Assembly: GCF_037975245.1 (NCBI RefSeq)
Contig: NC_092578.1
Location: 16,622,821 to 16,686,820, forward strand
Source: Apostichopus japonicus
Lineage: Eukaryota > Echinodermata > Holothuroidea > Aspidochirotida > Stichopodidae
DNA: 64,000 bases
Direction: 5' to 3'
Part shown: positions 61,996 to 64,000 of the stretch, piece by piece
Layout: the number at the start of each line of letters is the position of its first letter
How positions within the stretch are numbered: position 1 is the first letter of the stretch
Made by a program: the position numbers and the translations under genes
The notes under the pieces: model-generated
Databases searched by the model: none
The model's input: the letters and a program-made list of their open reading frames with translations, nothing else
What the model was told of the DNA's origin: nothing

Positions 61996-62452
61996 CAGTG
62001 GTGTACCTATAATAGTTTGCGCCCGGGCGGGTTCTTCGATTGTCGCCCCGTACAGGGGATGCCGTCCCTAGGGAGAGGTTTAAAGGCAGGGGGTTTCGAA
62101 AGTTTTGTATTGTAGGGTGGCTTAGATGCAAACTGGTGCTATCTTCGGCAAAGCTTTGTACTGATTATATGTAAAGGAATTCTCATTTTTTAGTGAAAGT
62201 TTCTTAAGTTTTCCTAATATTGTTTGCTCAAAATATTCATTTTTAGTAGACAATTAAGATTGGCATAAACCACCACAATGATTTACAAAAATAGGGAATA
62301 TTTCCACCTTTCCTCTATAGATGGTCGCCACTAGCATCGTCATAAAAAGTTTTTAAATTGTATTTATTAATTTCTTGTTGGCTGTGGCGCAGCACCCCCT
62401 GACTGGTACCCGAGGTGGACCGCCCGCGCCCCGCCCGCTTATTACGCCACTG
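61996..62452. mobile_element. hAT-type MITE (CAGTGGCGTA ends)
   Basis: Left CAGTGGTGTACCTA, right on minus CAGTGGCGTAATAAGC, both next to GCGGGC-rich tracts. Flanks AACACCTT and AATTTCTT are at most a worn 8-bp duplication. No coding. Confidence 0.75.
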
Positions 62453-62740
62453 AATTTCTTACACCACTTTCAAATATTTTTCTGATTATTTTTCTATATC
62501 ATCAGTAGTTTATTCCCTCCTCTTCAACATCCAAGTATAAAACGATGATATATTAATATAATATAAAAAAAACACAGTAGGTCTCTTCGGCACTTTCGTA
62601 AACTAACGGTTAACTGTAGTGCCCATAATAAGCAAAATTGACAATATATACATAGAAACACAAGAAGCTAGTAGGCCTATGTGTCTTGTACGTATTAATA
62701 CGAATTTGAATTTATTTCCTCTAAAGGCAGGGCCGCATTT

Positions 62741-63589
62741 CAGTGGTTCTCAATTTTCTACGAGAGCCAACGGTCAGACAGTAACCAAATCTCACTTTGC
62801 CTAGATTGAACTAAGTTTTGGCCCTAATGGTCCAATTCCTACTGATTTAATCCAATATTGCAGGTCGATTTAATAAAAAAAAAACAGAAGTTATTCGCGT
62901 CGTATATGGTGAAATGTTCCACGAAGTGTGAGAGGTATATAACAACTTGACAACCGTTTGGAATTACACGAGTTTGAAACCCCGTTAGCTCATACGGAGC
63001 AAGAATTTTCGAATGAGTTTCAAGGGAGAGTTGTTCAACATGAATATCCCCATATATCATAAAAACTAACAATAATTATTGACTTTGATTCTCCTTCAAA
63101 AAAGGGTCTTAACACGCAGCTTTTGACCTATATATTTTGTTCCTTCTTGTAGCAAATGCCGACATTTACAACCCCACAGCAATTCAGTTCTTAAACTTTA
63201 CAACAGGTTTTCCCTAACTTAATACCCCCCCCCCCATTGAACCCCCTGTGGATGTCAGAGTGGTCCACGAATCCCCCAAATTTTCGAGACACGATCTGAG
63301 TCATTATTATAATATAATACGCAAAACAGTGCTTCGTAAAAGATCAAGTATCACATGCATGCATGGCACGGTACTACTATGGCAACATATATGCGTATTC
63401 AACGCGAAAAGGGTTTGTTGATAGGTAAGCCTACTTTTGTAATTGTACATTACTAAATTATATATGATATATCAGATTTTAGTTCAACAAATAGTACTCT
63501 ACTTTTGACTTTCAGAAACGTCTCACGAAGCCCCTGGGATGGAATCACGCACCCCTGGGGGTTCATGCACCCCAGTTAGGGAACCCCTG
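62741..63589. mobile_element. Probable decayed hAT element (CAGTGGTTCTCAA ends)
   Basis: Left CAGTGGTTCTCAATTTTC, right on minus CAGGGGTTCCCTAACTGG, the ends typical of many hAT families. No target duplication could be matched and no transposase domain was recognised inside. Confidence 0.6.
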
Positions 63590-64000
63590 CTTTACAACCT
63601 AAATATCACATTTCCTTTCACAAAATAGCGAACAGAGAACGAAACTAATGCCATACAAAAAGGTAAAGAAAAACAATGATATTGATCAGTAACGATCACG
63701 CTGGGTAAAAAATATACAGAATTGTGTTAAATCCGTTTGTCAACAATATTATGTTGAACAATATACACTGTACTCATAAATTTGGTAAAATTGATTTTAA
63801 AAAATGGCGACACAACACCGCAAACTGTTTTCAATCAACGGGCTAAGACAACTGAAACTCAGGTCCTTCATATCAATAGGATATTTAGGTGATTTATTAT
63901 TAAGTGTGTATAGATTCCAATTCTATACTTGCATACATGGAAGCGAAAGTACCTTTGGATATTCGATCTGCGACGTCCCTAGCAGTTGGCTATTACTTGG
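63590..64000. other. Window end, no feature seen
   Basis: AT-rich and non-coding as far as can be read. Confidence 0.5.

Noticed and set aside
62839-63072. 77-codon minus-strand frame as hAT transposase
   Set aside because: No BED finger, hATC or other transposase motif could be seen.

Overview
The window is AT-rich, intron-rich animal DNA crowded with transposons. The two conserved genes (FTCD and TMEM98), the tRNA-derived SINEs and the mix of short inverted-repeat transposons suggest an invertebrate deuterostome. An echinoderm such as a sea cucumber is plausible, but the sequence alone does not prove it. The coding exons were found by translating across GT-AG junctions and matching remembered protein families. 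No database was searched.

Layout: (1) 4-3410, plus strand: the last five coding exons of FTCD, a folate and histidine catabolic enzyme. (2) 3411-10036: intergenic DNA between convergent genes. (3) 10037-18512, minus strand: a complete six-exon TMEM98 (224 aa), with SINEs, a 30-bp minisatellite and a 112-bp tandem array in its introns. (4) 18513-23314: head-to-head intergenic region with two inverted-repeat elements. (5) 23315-53877, plus strand: three tandem four-exon genes (A, B and C; 133, 133 and 135 aa) of the CD225/dispanin family, to which vertebrate IFITM antiviral proteins belong. All three keep a PPxY motif in a variable N-terminal tail, a Cys-Cys pair in the first membrane segment and the GD...A...S..A CD225 loop. 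(6) 57711-64000: no host gene seen. It holds a broken PIF/Harbinger-type transposon, microsatellites and hAT-like elements.

The most informative part is the history of the CD225 cluster. A and B are a recent tandem duplication of about 9.5 kb. Its junction can be read to 5 bp of microhomology (AATTT at 22121, 31632 and 41847), and the left breakpoint lies inside a hAT-like element. C is older. Its introns provide empty target sites for elements present in A and B, and A and B provide empty sites for elements in C, so the insertions can be ordered. Exon 2 breaks this pattern: in A it resembles C rather than B, which suggests gene conversion. Coding differences among the copies are mostly amino-acid replacing.

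Other notable structures are a perfect 80-bp palindrome in intron 1 of A and B, two repeat arrays carrying DR1 nuclear-receptor-like motifs (AGGTCAAAGGTCA), two mobile elements with telomere-like CCCTAA cores, and a pair of inverted-repeat elements that each hold a different nested insertion.
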